Origin: Streptomyces hokutonensis | GTDB taxonomy: Bacteria > Actinomycetota > Actinomycetes > Streptomycetales > Streptomycetaceae | Direction: 5' to 3' | DNA length: 64,000 nt | NCBI RefSeq assembly: GCF_000376565.1 | Contig: NZ_BARG01000033.1 | Location: forward strand, 248,001-312,000 | Shown: one piece after another, positions 35,109-43,174 of the stretch | Numbering within the stretch: position 1 is the first letter of the stretch | How the letters are laid out: every line of letters starts with the position of its first letter | Made by a program: the position numbers and the translations under genes | The notes under the pieces: generated by a model | Databases searched by the model: none | Seen by the model: the letters and a program-made list of their open reading frames with translations, nothing else | What the model was told of the DNA's origin: nothing

Positions 35109-36136
35109 TGGGCACCTCCCGTCTGTGGCAGGGCAGTTGGTGACTGCGGGCTCTTCTCCAGGCGGGTCTGGTGCAGCCGGCCACCGGCGACCGTCCCCAG
35201 GACCACCAGGCCGATGAGGAGGTTCACCCAGCTCGGATCCAGCGAGAACTGCGCCCGCGCCGCGTCGATGAGCCGGGTCACGAAGGCCGCCAGCACGGTC
35301 CCGAGCACCGCGACCGAACCGCCGGTGAGCGCCACGCCTCCGATGATCGGCGCGGCGAAGCTCGGCAGCAGCCAGTCGCCGGCGACGCTGCGGTTGACGC
35401 CCGGCAGCGAGGCCGTGGCCGTCACCGCGGCCACACCGACCAGCAGCCCGGACAGCGTGTGCGCGACGACGATCTGCCGGTCGGTGGAGATCCCGGACAG
35501 CCGGGCGGCGAGGGGGTTGCCGCCCGCGGCGAGGAGCCGTCGGCCCGCGACCGTGCGGTACATGAAGGCGGCCAGCGCCGCCGCCGCGACGAGCGCGGTG
35601 ACGAAGACGAGCGGGATGTTCAGCGGCGCCGACGTGCCCAGGTCGCGCAGGGTGCGCGAGTAGCCGTCGACGGTACGGGTGCCGGTGAGCCGGTACTGCG
35701 CTCCGAGCAGGATCGTCATCGTGGCGAGGGTGACGATGAAGCCGTTGATCCGCGTGGCGACGATGACGACTCCGGTCGCCAGGCCGACGGCCGTCGCGGT
35801 CAACAGGCCCACGAGCACGGCGACTTCGGCGGGAACATCGTGGTCGGCCATCAGGACACCCATGAGGCAGGCGGTGAAACCGCCCAACGCGCCGACGGCG
35901 AGGTTGAGTTGGCCCACGCACAGCGCCACCATCTGGGCCAGACCGATGAGGATGGGCGTGGCCAGGTACTGGAGGAACACCCGCACCGAGGGGCCCTCGA
36001 AGAAGGCCCCCGACGAGGCGATGCCCAGTGCCGCATAGCCGGCCACGACCACGGCGAGCAGCATCGCCGCGGTGGAACGTGAGAACCGGCGCAGCGCCCC
36101 GGCGGCCCAACTCCCTTGATCAGCCGGTGTGTTCAT
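35105..36136 (-). CDS. Sugar ABC transporter permease, RbsC-like
   Basis: 343 residues, about 8-10 TM segments. The CUT2 permease pattern is clear: LIGLAQMVALCVGQLNLAVG (early loop), LAAGGNPLAARLSGI before the EAA-like region, and AAPIIGGVALTGGSVAVLGTV. It overlaps the ATPase gene (GTGA) and the other permease, so the two permeases probably form a heterodimer, as in the rhamnose RhaPQ system. Confidence 0.92.
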   Translation of the reverse strand: MNTPADQGSWAAGALRRFSRSTAAMLLAVVVAGYAALGIASSGAFFEGPSVRVFLQYLATPILIGLAQMVALCVGQLNLAVGALGGFTACLMGVLMADHDVPAEVAVLVGLLTATAVGLATGVVIVATRINGFIVTLATMTILLGAQYRLTGTRTVDGYSRTLRDLGTSAPLNIPLVFVTALVAAAALAAFMYRTVAGRRLLAAGGNPLAARLSGISTDRQIVVAHTLSGLLVGVAAVTATASLPGVNRSVAGDWLLPSFAAPIIGGVALTGGSVAVLGTVLAAFVTRLIDAARAQFSLDPSWVNLLIGLVVLGTVAGGRLHQTRLEKSPQSPTALPQTGGAQ

Positions 36137-37197
36137 GTGGAGCGCACCACCTTCCGATAGGACACCACGGCGCGGATCCGGTCGGCCGACAGGGCCAGCA
36201 GCAGGACACAGCCGAGGTAGATGTTCAGGCTCTCCAGGCCGACGCCGAGCAGATCGAGCCCCTTGCGGATCACCCCGACCAGCGCGGTGCCCAGCAGCGT
36301 GCCGAGCACCGACACCACCCCGCCGGTGAGCAGGGTTCCGCCGAGCACCGCGCCGAGGAAGGACGGCAGCATGAAGTCGTCGCCGATCGAGGCGCGGAAC
36401 GTACCTGTGCCGGCCGCCGCCATGAACCCTGCCAGCGCGGCGAGCAGCCCGGACAGCGTGTGCGCGAGCACGACCCGACGCCCGGTGGGGATGCCGGACA
36501 GTTCGGCGGCGGCCGGGTTCGCGCCGGTGAGCAGCAGTTCACGGCCGATGCGCGTACTGCCGTAGAGGAAGCCGAGGCCGAGCATGGCGAGGACGGTGAA
36601 CTGGGCGATCTGCGGGACGGCGGGGGAGCCGCAGATCGGGCCCGCGCAGATGTCGGCGAGGGAGTAGGAGCGCAGGGCGTCGATGCCGGAGGGGTGGGTG
36701 GTGAACGCGGCGTCGTCGGTGAGGGCCGAGTAGAGCAGGGAGACCAGGCCCAGCAGGGCGAAGTCCATGGCCAGGGTGACGACGAAGGAGCTGACTCCGG
36801 TGCGGGCGATGAGCCAGCCGGTGAGCGCGCCGACGGCCGCACCGGCGGCCAGGCACACGAGCAGGCCCACCTGCATGGGGACGCCGAGACGGTCGTAGCC
36901 GAGGCCCGCGAAGAGCGCGCCGAAGGCCGCCATGCGGCCGACCGCGAGGTTCATGTGGCCCACGGACAGGGCGACCATCTGGGCGAGCGCGACCACGGTC
37001 AGGGTGGAGATGTCCCGCAACAGCGGGAAGAGCACCAGCCGTTGGTCCAGGAACGCCGGGCGCAGTACCCCGAACAGGACGCTGAGCGCGACGACCAGGA
37101 GCAGCAGGCCGAGGCGTTGATTGACCCAGAAGGGGAGGCGTCGTGGTGCCGTTCGCTCCTCCGTGACGGTGTCCGGCGGGCCGACGGCGGTCGTCAC
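36133..37197 (-). CDS. Sugar ABC transporter permease, RbsC-like (second)
   Basis: 354 residues from GTG 37197, with GGAGGG upstream. Contains VVALAQMVALSVGHMNLAVG, LLTGANPAAAELSGIPTGRR and FLGAVLGGTLLTGGVVSVLG, the same CUT2 blocks as its neighbour, from which it diverged by duplication. A longer loop with two cysteines (DICAGPICGSP) lies between two TM segments. Its start overlaps the enolase stop. Confidence 0.92.
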   Translation of the reverse strand: MTTAVGPPDTVTEERTAPRRLPFWVNQRLGLLLLVVALSVLFGVLRPAFLDQRLVLFPLLRDISTLTVVALAQMVALSVGHMNLAVGRMAAFGALFAGLGYDRLGVPMQVGLLVCLAAGAAVGALTGWLIARTGVSSFVVTLAMDFALLGLVSLLYSALTDDAAFTTHPSGIDALRSYSLADICAGPICGSPAVPQIAQFTVLAMLGLGFLYGSTRIGRELLLTGANPAAAELSGIPTGRRVVLAHTLSGLLAALAGFMAAAGTGTFRASIGDDFMLPSFLGAVLGGTLLTGGVVSVLGTLLGTALVGVIRKGLDLLGVGLESLNIYLGCVLLLALSADRIRAVVSYRKVVRST

Positions 37198-38282
37198 GCC
37201 ACCCTCCGGTCGTCCAGCGCGTCCGGGTCCCAGTCGATGCCGATGCCCGGTACGTCCGGGGCCACCGCCATGCCGTCCCGGATGGTCAGCTCGGTGCGGG
37301 TCACCGCCCTCAACTGCGGTATGTACTCGACGTATTGGCCGTTGGGCACCGCCGCGGCGAGGCTGACGTGCAGCTCCATGAGGAAGTGCGGGCAGACCAT
37401 GACGTTGTGGCTCTCCGCCAGGTGCGCGACCTTCAGCCAGGGTGTGATGCCACCGATCCGGGCGGCGTCGACCTGTACGACGGAGGCGGCGCCGGACTCG
37501 AGATAGGAGCGGAACTGCATGAGCGAGTACATGGACTCGCCCACGGCGACCGGGATGCGGGTCGCCGCCGCGAGCCGGGCGTGCCCGCTGATGTCGTCCG
37601 CGGGCAGCGGCTCCTCCAGCCAGTACGGGTCGTACGGCTCCAGCGCCGCCGCGAGCCGCAGCACCGAGGAGCCCGTCTGCGACTGGTTGGCGTCGGTCAT
37701 GATGTGCAGCGAAGGGCCGACCGCCTCGCGTACGGCACGCAGCCGTTCCGCGTCCTCGTCGGGATGCGGCTTGCCGACCTTGATCTTCACGCCCGCCCAG
37801 CCCGACTCCTGGGCGCGCAGGGCGCCTTTGACCAGTTCCTCGGTGCTCAGATGGAGCCAGCCGCCCTCGGTGTCGTAGACCGGCACCTCCTGGCGGTGGC
37901 CGCCGGCCAGTCGCCACAGGGGCTCGGCGGTCCGCCTGGAGCGCAGGTCCCACAGGGCGGTGTCCACGGCGGCGAGGGCGAGCGAGGTGATGGCTCCGGT
38001 GGTGGTCGCCCGGGTCAGCGCGAACAGCCGCTGCCACAGCGCCTCGATGTTGCGGGCGTCCTGTCCGACGAGGGCGGGCAGCAAGTGGTCGCGCAGGAGC
38101 GCCAGTACGGAGGTGCCGCCGGTGCCGATGGTGTAGGAGTAGCCGGTTCCCTTGGCGCCGTCCCAGGTCTCCACGTCGACCAGGATCGTCTCCTGCTTGA
38201 CGAACGACTGCACGGCGTCGGTGCGGTCCTGCTCGACGGCGATGTCGACCAGCCTGGCGGTCGCGGTCGTGATGATGCTCAT
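37194..38282 (-). CDS. Mandelate racemase/muconate-lactonizing-enzyme-like sugar-acid dehydratase
   Basis: 362 residues from ATG 38282. Enolase superfamily, mandelate-racemase subgroup: the base KxK in GVKIKVGK (Lys166, Lys168), metal ligands Asp197 (MTDANQ), Glu223 (WLEEP) and Glu249 (VGES), and the dyad Asp272 (VDAARIGG) with His299 (VCPHF). This set fits acid-sugar dehydratases such as rhamnonate, fuconate, talarate or galactarate dehydratase. Placed between the binding protein and permeases of a sugar importer, it suggests the ligand is a sugar acid or is oxidised to one. Confidence 0.88.
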   Translation of the reverse strand: MSIITTATARLVDIAVEQDRTDAVQSFVKQETILVDVETWDGAKGTGYSYTIGTGGTSVLALLRDHLLPALVGQDARNIEALWQRLFALTRATTTGAITSLALAAVDTALWDLRSRRTAEPLWRLAGGHRQEVPVYDTEGGWLHLSTEELVKGALRAQESGWAGVKIKVGKPHPDEDAERLRAVREAVGPSLHIMTDANQSQTGSSVLRLAAALEPYDPYWLEEPLPADDISGHARLAAATRIPVAVGESMYSLMQFRSYLESGAASVVQVDAARIGGITPWLKVAHLAESHNVMVCPHFLMELHVSLAAAVPNGQYVEYIPQLRAVTRTELTIRDGMAVAPDVPGIGIDWDPDALDDRRVA

Positions 38283-38320
38283 CCGGCGGTTCCGATTTCT
38301 GTCGTGGGGATTGGTGGAGG

Positions 38321-39412
38321 TCAGCCGCAGTTGAGGATCTCGTCGGCGAACTGCTGCTTCAGCTGGGCCGTCTTCGCCTGCCGCGCGGTGTCGTAGGCCG
38401 AGACGTTCGCCATGTCGACGACGAACGAACCGGAGTCCACCCGTACGCCGGGATCGCGCACGGAGCACTGTTTCGTCTGCAGGAGCGCCAGGGCCCAGGT
38501 GCCGATCTCGGCCTGGCCGACCGGGTTCTGCACGACGGTCGCCGTGACCGTGCTCTGCCTGATGCCGCTCAGGATCTTGGCGTCGTCGTCGATGGCGACG
38601 ACCTTCGCCTTCGAACCGGACGACTTGACGACATCCGCCGCGGCGACGGCGGGGTTGTAGGCGGTGGCGACGATGCCCGTGATCTGCTCGCCCTTGGCCG
38701 CCATCAGGTCGGACACCGCCTTCTGCGCGGTCTGCAGGTCGGTGTCGATGTCGGTGATGGTCTGCAGGAGCTTCACCTTGCCGCCCGTCTCCCGCACGGC
38801 CCGGCCGACGCCCTTGATCCTCAACTGGGTATTGGCGTCCACGTTGTTGCCGGTCAGATGGACCAGCACGCCGTGGCCGCCCATGGCCGCGATCGCCGCC
38901 TTCGCGGCTTTGTAGGCGGCCAGTCGGACGTCCGTCGAAAGACAGAAGTCGGCCTCGTCCTTGTCACCGGCGGGGCAGGAACCGAGCGAAGCCACCGGGA
39001 AACCCTGGGACCTGAGGTCCGCGAAGGTCGAGTTGATGTCGGTGGGGGAGACGCCGAACACCCCGAACGCGTTGTAGCCGCGCGCCGCCAGTGTGGACAG
39101 CAGGTTGTTCTGCTTCTGCTGGTCCCACTCGGCCGTCTCGTCGAAGGCTACGGCGCCGAGGTCGTAGGTCTTCTTCGCGGTGGCGCCCGCGGTCTTCCAG
39201 GGCTGGAAGTAGGGGTGGGCGCCGCCCGGCACCAGGGCGACCTTGGTCCCGGAGCCGTCCACGAGGTCGGCGCCGCCGCCCGTCCGCGCGGCAGAAGAGG
39301 CCGAACCGGCCGACTGGGAACCCGAGTTGCGGTAGGTGCAGGCCGTCGTCCCGGCGCTGAGCAGCACGACGGCGACAACTGCGGGCAGGACGGATCTGGT
39401 GGGGAAGCGCAT
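38321..39412 (-). CDS. Sugar ABC transporter substrate-binding lipoprotein
   Basis: 363 residues from ATG 39412 with GAGGG upstream. The lipobox LLSAGTTAC predicts a lipid-anchored protein. The mature part has the CUT2/type I periplasmic-binding fold: KVALVPGGAHPYFQPWKTAG, QQKQNNLLSTLAARGYNAFG, HGVLVHLTGNNVDANTQLRI, ITGIVATAYNPAVAAADVV. It is the first gene of the importer operon, as in RhaS/RbsB systems. The ligand cannot be told. Confidence 0.9.
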   Translation of the reverse strand: MRFPTRSVLPAVVAVVLLSAGTTACTYRNSGSQSAGSASSAARTGGGADLVDGSGTKVALVPGGAHPYFQPWKTAGATAKKTYDLGAVAFDETAEWDQQKQNNLLSTLAARGYNAFGVFGVSPTDINSTFADLRSQGFPVASLGSCPAGDKDEADFCLSTDVRLAAYKAAKAAIAAMGGHGVLVHLTGNNVDANTQLRIKGVGRAVRETGGKVKLLQTITDIDTDLQTAQKAVSDLMAAKGEQITGIVATAYNPAVAAADVVKSSGSKAKVVAIDDDAKILSGIRQSTVTATVVQNPVGQAEIGTWALALLQTKQCSVRDPGVRVDSGSFVVDMANVSAYDTARQAKTAQLKQQFADEILNCG

Positions 39413-39433
39413 GCCCGGCCCTCGCCAAATCAA

Positions 39434-39561
39434 ATAGGAAATGGATGCGGCGATCGTGGGGCAGGAACCCTTGTGCGTCAAGGCTTGCGGCAACGGCAGG
39501 CGGGAATGGAAGCATTCCTGATCTTCGAAACGCCTGGTGACCTAAAAAATCGTATAGGAAA
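39434..39561. promoter_or_regulatory. Repeated ATAGGAAA blocks before the sugar operon
   Basis: TCAAATAGGAAA (39430-39441) and TCGTATAGGAAA (39550-39561) share 10 of 12 bases, the first directly upstream of the binding-protein gene. The region is notably AT-rich for this genome and is 252 bases between divergent genes. Candidate operators of the GntR regulator; inference. Confidence 0.4.
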
Positions 39562-39664
39562 GCAAACTCTTGAGCACGGCGAGTTGACAGCCAAGAGCGC
39601 CTAGGATGACTGGCCGTAGCGTTCGTCCCCACACAACGTCGCGTGCACCGCAGGGAGATCGACC

Positions 39665-40570
39665 ATGGGTTCCGACGAGGTCTTAACCACACCGCCCGAC
39701 AGCACGCTCCTGGACGGCCGTTCGGCCGGCCCCACGGTGCCGCGTCTGGTCCTGGGCGCGCGGCTGCGCGAGTTGCGGGAAGCGCGGCAGATCTCCCGTA
39801 CGGCGGCGGGCGAGGTCATCCGCGCGTCAAGGTCCAAGATCAGCCGACTCGAGGCCGGCCGGCACGGATTCAAGCTGCGTGACGTGACCGACCTGCTCAC
39901 GCTCTACGGCGTCCGCGACGAGGGCGAGCGCGCCACCCTGCTGACCCTGGCGGAAGAGGCCAACGCCCCTGCCTGGTGGCAGTACTTCAACGATGTGGTG
40001 CCCACCTGGACGCAGGCCTACCTCGGGGCCGAACAGGCGGCGAGCCTCATCCGCTGCTTCGAAGTCCAGCGCGTGCCCCAGTTGCTCCAGACCCCCGAGT
40101 ACGCGCGCGCCTCCCTGCGGCTCGCGCACTCGGACGCCCGCGGGGAGGAGCTCGACCGGCGGGTCATGCTGCGGATGACCCGCCAGCGGATCCTGCGCCG
40201 ACGGCCCGCGGCGCAGCTCTGGGCCGTGATCGACGAGGCGGCGCTGCGCCGCCCGGTGGGTGGCATCCGTACGATGCGCGCCCAGCTGAGGCACCTCATC
40301 GAGATCTGCCGGTTGCCCCAAGTCACCGTCCAGATCATGCCGTTCGTCGCCGGCGGCCACGCCGGGGAAGCCGGCCCGGTGACGATCCTTCGGCTGCCCG
40401 GCGGCCGGCTGCCCGACATGGTCTACCTCGAACAGCGCGTCACCGCCCTCTATCCCGACCGGCCCGGCGAGATCGAGTGCTACTGGGACGTCATGAACCG
40501 CCTGGTGGTCGAGGCGGAATCGCCGGAGGAGACTCCGACGATCCTGCATCGCATCCTTCAGGAGACCTGA
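39665..40570 (+). CDS. XRE-family regulator with DUF5753 domain
   Basis: 301 residues from ATG 39665, preceded by AGGGAG. N-terminal helix-turn-helix (LGARLRELREARQISRTAAG, EVIRASRSKISRLEAGRHGF) and the C-terminal DUF5753 region (YLGAEQAASLIRCFEVQRVP, QLLQTPEYARA, QLRHLIEICRLPQVTVQIMP). This class is highly expanded in Streptomyces and normally paired with a DUF397 or a SAV2177-type methyltransferase gene; the latter lies next door, convergent. Confidence 0.93.
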   Translation: MGSDEVLTTPPDSTLLDGRSAGPTVPRLVLGARLRELREARQISRTAAGEVIRASRSKISRLEAGRHGFKLRDVTDLLTLYGVRDEGERATLLTLAEEANAPAWWQYFNDVVPTWTQAYLGAEQAASLIRCFEVQRVPQLLQTPEYARASLRLAHSDARGEELDRRVMLRMTRQRILRRRPAAQLWAVIDEAALRRPVGGIRTMRAQLRHLIEICRLPQVTVQIMPFVAGGHAGEAGPVTILRLPGGRLPDMVYLEQRVTALYPDRPGEIECYWDVMNRLVVEAESPEETPTILHRILQET

Positions 40571-40598
40571 GCCGGGAGCCGGGCCCGCTGGGAGGGGG

Positions 40599-41414
40599 TC
40601 AGCGTTTGAGGGCGACGCCGCCGTACTGGTGCACCTCCGCGGGCAGGCCCCAGGCGCTGTCGTCGGGACGCCAGCGGGAGCACGAGGCCACGCCCGGTTC
40701 GAGCAGTTCCAGGCCCTCGAAGAAGCCCGCGATCTGCTCGGGGCTGCGGAGGATGTACGGGATCGAACCGCCCTCGTTGTACTGCCGGATGGCGTCGACG
40801 TACGCCTCGCTCGTGCTGGTGCTGTCGTACTGCACGAAGTAGCTGCCGGCGGGGAGCGCCGCCACCAGTCGCCGCACGATCGAGCGGGCCTCGTCGTAGT
40901 CCTCGATGTGGCCCAGGATGCCCATCAGCATGAGCGCGACGGGCTGGTCGAAGTCCAGTGTCTTGGACGCCTCCCGCACGATGGTCTCCGGGTCGCGGAG
41001 GTCGGCGTCGACGTAGTTGGTGACGCCTTCCGGGGTGCTGGTGAGCAGGGCGCGGGCGTGTGCCAGCACCAGTGGGTCGTTGTCGACGTAGACGATGCGG
41101 CTCTCGGGGGCCACCCGCTGGGCGATCTCATGGGTGTTGTCCACGTTGGGCAGCCCGGTGCCGACGTCCAGGAACTGCCGGATGCCCTCCTCGGCGGCCA
41201 GATGACGCACGGCGCGGGCGAGGAAGTAGCGGGCGGCGCGGGCCCCGGTCTCGATGCCGGGGAAGATCTCGCGGAAGGCGTCTCCGGCGACGCGGTCCAC
41301 TTCGTAGTTGTCCTTGCCCCCTAACCAGTAGTTCCAGATCCGGGCCGACTGCGGCACCGTCGTATCGAACTTGGAGAGCGCTTCCTGCTCGGAGCCGGCT
41401 GCCTCGTCCGTCAT
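40599..41414 (-). CDS. SAV2177-family SAM-dependent methyltransferase (DUF574)
   Basis: 271 residues from ATG 41414, with CAGGAG upstream. It carries the family's ARIWNYWLGGKDNYEVDR, the SAM-binding FLDVGTGLPNVDNTHEIAQR and IVYVDNDPLVLAHARALL, and VALMLMGILGHIED. The family is specific to actinobacteria and the substrate is unknown; members are usually regulated by adjacent XRE/DUF5753 proteins. Three 15-bp tandem repeats lie in its 5' region. Confidence 0.93.
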   Translation of the reverse strand: MTDEAAGSEQEALSKFDTTVPQSARIWNYWLGGKDNYEVDRVAGDAFREIFPGIETGARAARYFLARAVRHLAAEEGIRQFLDVGTGLPNVDNTHEIAQRVAPESRIVYVDNDPLVLAHARALLTSTPEGVTNYVDADLRDPETIVREASKTLDFDQPVALMLMGILGHIEDYDEARSIVRRLVAALPAGSYFVQYDSTSTSEAYVDAIRQYNEGGSIPYILRSPEQIAGFFEGLELLEPGVASCSRWRPDDSAWGLPAEVHQYGGVALKR

Positions 41415-41429
41415 GGTCACTCCTGTGTG

Positions 41430-41474
41430 TACGTGGTGAGAACCACCGTGGTCACAGCCACCGTGGTGAGAGCC
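41430..41474. repeat. Three tandem 15-bp repeats upstream of SAV2177-type gene
   Basis: TACGTGGTGAGAACC, ACCGTGGTCACAGCC and ACCGTGGTGAGAGCC lie head to tail, directly before the methyltransferase Shine-Dalgarno. Each holds GTGGTGA or GTGGTCA. The 15-base period and position suggest regulator binding, perhaps by the adjacent XRE protein. Confidence 0.75.
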
Positions 41475-41604
41475 ACGAAACCGTCGAACACCGGTCGTGG
41501 AGGCCCACGTTATTCCCCCACGCCTCGACACATGCGCCCCGCCGGTCCCAACCGCCGTTGTTCGGCCGCCCGTTGGCTTGTTTGCCACCTTGGGTGAACG
41601 GGAG

Positions 41605-42810
41605 TCAACGTTCTGCCGCGTGCCGTGTGAGGAATCCGATCAGCGCGGCCGTGGCGGCCAGCACCGCCACGCTGGTGAGGGCGGCGGGCAGCGAGTACCA
41701 GTCCGCCATGAAGCCGATCGCGGGCGGCCCCAGCAGCATGCCGCCGTAGCCGAGGGTGGAGGCGATGGCGACTCCGTCGGGACCGGCGAGGGTGCCGGCG
41801 CGTTCGACGGCGACCGGGAAGAGGTTGGCGAGGCCGAGCCCGGTGATCACGAAGCCGAGGACGGCCGCCCACAGGGTGGGCGCGAGCGCGCCGAGCAGCA
41901 TGCCTGCGGCGGCGGTCGTGCCGCCGGCCACGAGGGTGCGGGTCCGGCCGAGCCGTTCGAGCAGCCGGGTGCCGCTGAGCCGGCCGGCGGTCATGGCCAG
42001 CGCGAAGCAGGAGTAGCCGATGGCGGCGGCGCCCGCGGTGGCGTCGAGGTCCTGCTGCAGATGCAGGGCGCTCCAGTCGGCGAGGGCGCCTTCGCCGAAG
42101 GCCGTGCAGAGGGCGATCAGGCCGAAGGTGACGACGAGGCCGCGGGTGCGGGTGTTCAGGCGGCGGGGCGCGGCCTCCTCCTTCGGCGAGTCCTCGTGCG
42201 GTGCCGGGGGCCGGAGGCGGAGCAGGGGGCGGCCGATGAGGACGGTGACGACGAGGCCGAGCACCGTGAGGCCGAACAGGTGCTGCGTGGGGGTCAGGCT
42301 TCCGGCGACCAGCCCGCCGAGGCCGGCGCCGACCATGCCGCCGAGGCTGAACGCCGCGTGGAAGCTGGGCATGATCGGCCGCCGCATGGCCCGGACCAGT
42401 TCGACCGCCGCGCTGTTGAACGCGACGTTGATCCCTCCGTAGGCGGCGCCGAAGACCAGCAGGACGAGGCCGAGGGTGAGCGCGGAGTGGGTGAGCGGCG
42501 GGAGGGAGACGCTGAGGGACAGCAACACGGCGCAGACGACGGTGACTTGGTGGTTGCCGTAGCGGTGGCAGAGGCGGCCGGTGAGCATCATGGTGACGAC
42601 CGCGCCGGCGGAGACACCGAGGAGCGCGAGGCCGAGGGTGCCGGCGGAGGCGCCGGTCTGCTCCTTGATGGCGGGGATGCGGACGACCCACCCGGCGAAG
42701 ATGAAGCCGTCGAGGGCGAAGAACGCGGTGAGGACGGCGCGGAGCCGGGTGAGGTCGGTGGGGGTGCCTGGCACGGCGTTGTGCGTCCGGGGTTTGTTTA
42801 TTTGCGGCAC
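41605..42810 (-). CDS. MFS transporter, FHS/YbjJ-like
   Basis: 401 residues from GTG 42810; 12 predicted TM segments with a central hydrophilic loop (PPAPHEDSPKEEAAPRRLNT). Features of the YbjJ/FucP-like sugar:proton group include FAGWVVRIPAIKEQTGASAG, FGAAYGGINVAFNSAAVEL, FHAAFSLGGMVGAGLGGLVA and FGEGALADWSALHLQQDL. Transport substrate unknown. ATTTGTGCCGCAAAT (about 42801-42815) is a 5+5 inverted repeat overlapping the start. Confidence 0.87.
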   Translation of the reverse strand: MPQINKPRTHNAVPGTPTDLTRLRAVLTAFFALDGFIFAGWVVRIPAIKEQTGASAGTLGLALLGVSAGAVVTMMLTGRLCHRYGNHQVTVVCAVLLSLSVSLPPLTHSALTLGLVLLVFGAAYGGINVAFNSAAVELVRAMRRPIMPSFHAAFSLGGMVGAGLGGLVAGSLTPTQHLFGLTVLGLVVTVLIGRPLLRLRPPAPHEDSPKEEAAPRRLNTRTRGLVVTFGLIALCTAFGEGALADWSALHLQQDLDATAGAAAIGYSCFALAMTAGRLSGTRLLERLGRTRTLVAGGTTAAAGMLLGALAPTLWAAVLGFVITGLGLANLFPVAVERAGTLAGPDGVAIASTLGYGGMLLGPPAIGFMADWYSLPAALTSVAVLAATAALIGFLTRHAAER

Positions 42811-43174
42811 AAATTCAGGTTAGGTGGGTGCGGTGGCTGGGGCAAGGGAGCCGGGGCGCGTTGGGGGATCGGCCCGGCAGGTGGTGGCGTTGTGCGCGGC
42901 GACCGCTGGGTGAAGATCGCACTCTCGTCAACGCTCCCTCGGCTCTCCTCGCGGAAGTGGTGGCTCCGCCCGGGCGGAGACCCGGCAGGCAGCGGCGGAT
43001 CGCAGCTCACGATCCGCCGCGCCCCGAAGGTCTTCACGCCACCGCCGAGCTCGGCCTCCTACCGCGCGAGCGCCTGACCGCCGCCCTGCGTGCCGCGGAT
43101 CATCACAGCGCGTACGTCTCCGCCCCGTACACCTACGTCAAGACACCCCGCTGAACCGTCCCACGGCAGGGGCG
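42811..43174. other. 364-bp gap: hairpin and possible gene remnant
   Basis: No intact gene. GCGGCGGATCG (42992-43002) pairs perfectly with CGATCCGCCGC (43010-43020) around a 7-base loop. On the plus strand about 43021-43153 reads TAELGLLPRERLTAALRAAD, HHSAYVSAPYTYVKTPR then stop, which resembles a protein C-terminus but has no matching N-terminal part; likely a remnant, low confidence. Confidence 0.4.
42992..43020. terminator. Perfect 11-bp hairpin
   Basis: GCGGCGGATCG / CGATCCGCCGC with loop CAGCTCA. It could be an old terminator or an operator; no intact gene ends right before it. Confidence 0.45.

Noticed and set aside
33582..36110. An 842-codon minus-strand frame read as one protein
   Set aside because: Its N-terminal third is the shadow of the first permease gene; the ATPase starts at GTG 35108 with its own Shine-Dalgarno and overlaps the permease stop.
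41497..43077. A 526-codon plus-strand frame over the FHS-type MFS gene
   Set aside because: Antisense shadow of a 12-TM transporter with good hydrophobic periodicity and motifs; the shadow is acidic/Gly/Gln-rich.
42828..43154. Short plus-strand open frame as an intact gene
   Set aside because: Only the last ~40 codons look protein-like and no start, Shine-Dalgarno or N-terminal domain fits; recorded as a possible remnant.
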